Assembly (NCBI RefSeq): GCF_001591605.1
Contig: NZ_BCVF01000030.1
Coordinates: forward strand, 1 to 51,634
From: Bacillus badius NBRC 15713
Lineage (GTDB): Bacteria; Bacillota; Bacilli; Bacillales; Domibacillaceae
Direction: 5' to 3'
Length of the DNA: 51,634 bases
This document shows, one piece after another, positions 51,570 through 51,634 of this stretch (positions are counted from its first letter, which is position 1; each line of letters starts with the position of its first letter). Position numbers and translations under genes: made by a program. A model generated the notes under the pieces. The model had not been told where the DNA came from. It made no database searches and saw nothing but the letters and a program-made list of their open reading frames with translations.

Positions 51570-51627
51570 ATCCCCCCATAGTAGACAGATTAATGTGCTT
51601 TCTTTTTTCTGTCTACCATAGGGGGAT
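51570..51627 (-). promoter_or_regulatory. Hairpin over the orfA ribosome binding site of the IS
   Basis: A 19-nt arm at 51570-51588 pairs with one at 51609-51627 (17 of 19 positions, the others G-U in RNA) around a 20-nt loop. It includes the terminal repeat on one side and the GGGGGG ribosome site on the other. Confidence 0.7.
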
Positions 51628-51634
51628 CATATCA

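Larger units (their letters stand above)
50341..51629 (-). mobile_element. IS3-family insertion sequence (IS150-like group)
   Basis: About 1.29 kb holding orfA and orfB. Ends TGACCCCTGTCAAATAGACA (50341-50360) and, reading inward from the right, TGATCCCCCTATGGTAGACA (51629-51610) match in 14 of 20-22 positions as imperfect terminal repeats with TG...CA tips. I could not see a target duplication: the left flank ends GCAG and the window stops 5 bases past the right end, so the exact borders are estimates. Confidence 0.85.

Overview
The window looks like a chromosomal segment of a spore-forming, low-to-mid GC member of the Bacillaceae. Many genes match Bacillus subtilis families (guaA, pbuG, rocB, pncB/nadE, ltaS, yppC, sporulenol synthase, yfmT-yfmS, yugN, ymaF). 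The ribosome binding sites are strong AGGAGG types, and GTG/TTG starts are frequent. I cannot name the genus or species from sequence alone. No tRNA, rRNA or CRISPR array was seen.

Layout, left to right. 1-4170: tandem rRNA-type promoters point out of the left edge. Two minus-strand units follow, pbuG and guaA, each with its own TTGACC-N17-TAAAAT promoter, guanine-type purine riboswitch and intrinsic terminator. 4170-16050: an alanine/glycine symporter-rocB pair, pncB-nadE, a small hypothetical gene, ltaS, yppC and a sporulenol (squalene-hopene type) cyclase.

16108-29524 is the most interesting part: a polyamine (putrescine-type) catabolism cluster. It holds a sigma-54 enhancer-binding regulator, a GNAT-nitrilase fusion with a degraded nitrilase active site, an aldehyde dehydrogenase, a PatA-like putrescine aminotransferase, a PuuB-like FAD oxidase, a C45-type Ntn amidohydrolase, an NhaC antiporter and a PuuP-like importer. 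Three good -24/-12 promoters can be read directly, upstream of patA, nhaC and puuP. TTTCTC...GAGAAA palindromes that look like enhancer sites lie upstream of patA and nhaC, and a cre-like site overlaps the predicted nhaC start point. Import by PuuP, then transamination and oxidation to GABA, gives one route. The oxidase plus amidohydrolase may form a second route through acylated or gamma-glutamylated intermediates, but no PuuA or PuuD homologue is present here.

29700-45700: two transporters, an apparently lone resC/ccsA-type cytochrome c biogenesis gene, a PucR regulator, an EamA exporter, a three-gene operon of unknown membrane-associated proteins, a vanillin/benzaldehyde dehydrogenase-chemoreceptor operon (yfmT-yfmS), yugN, an FMN reductase, a GNAT enzyme, a ZIP metal transporter, an feoA operon with FeoB split into separate GTPase and channel proteins, and ymaF.

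45700-51634: three uncharacterised genes around a large inverted repeat, an MFS exporter, a small membrane-protein gene interrupted by an in-frame amber codon, and an IS3-family insertion sequence with a -1 frameshift site and a hairpin over its first start codon.
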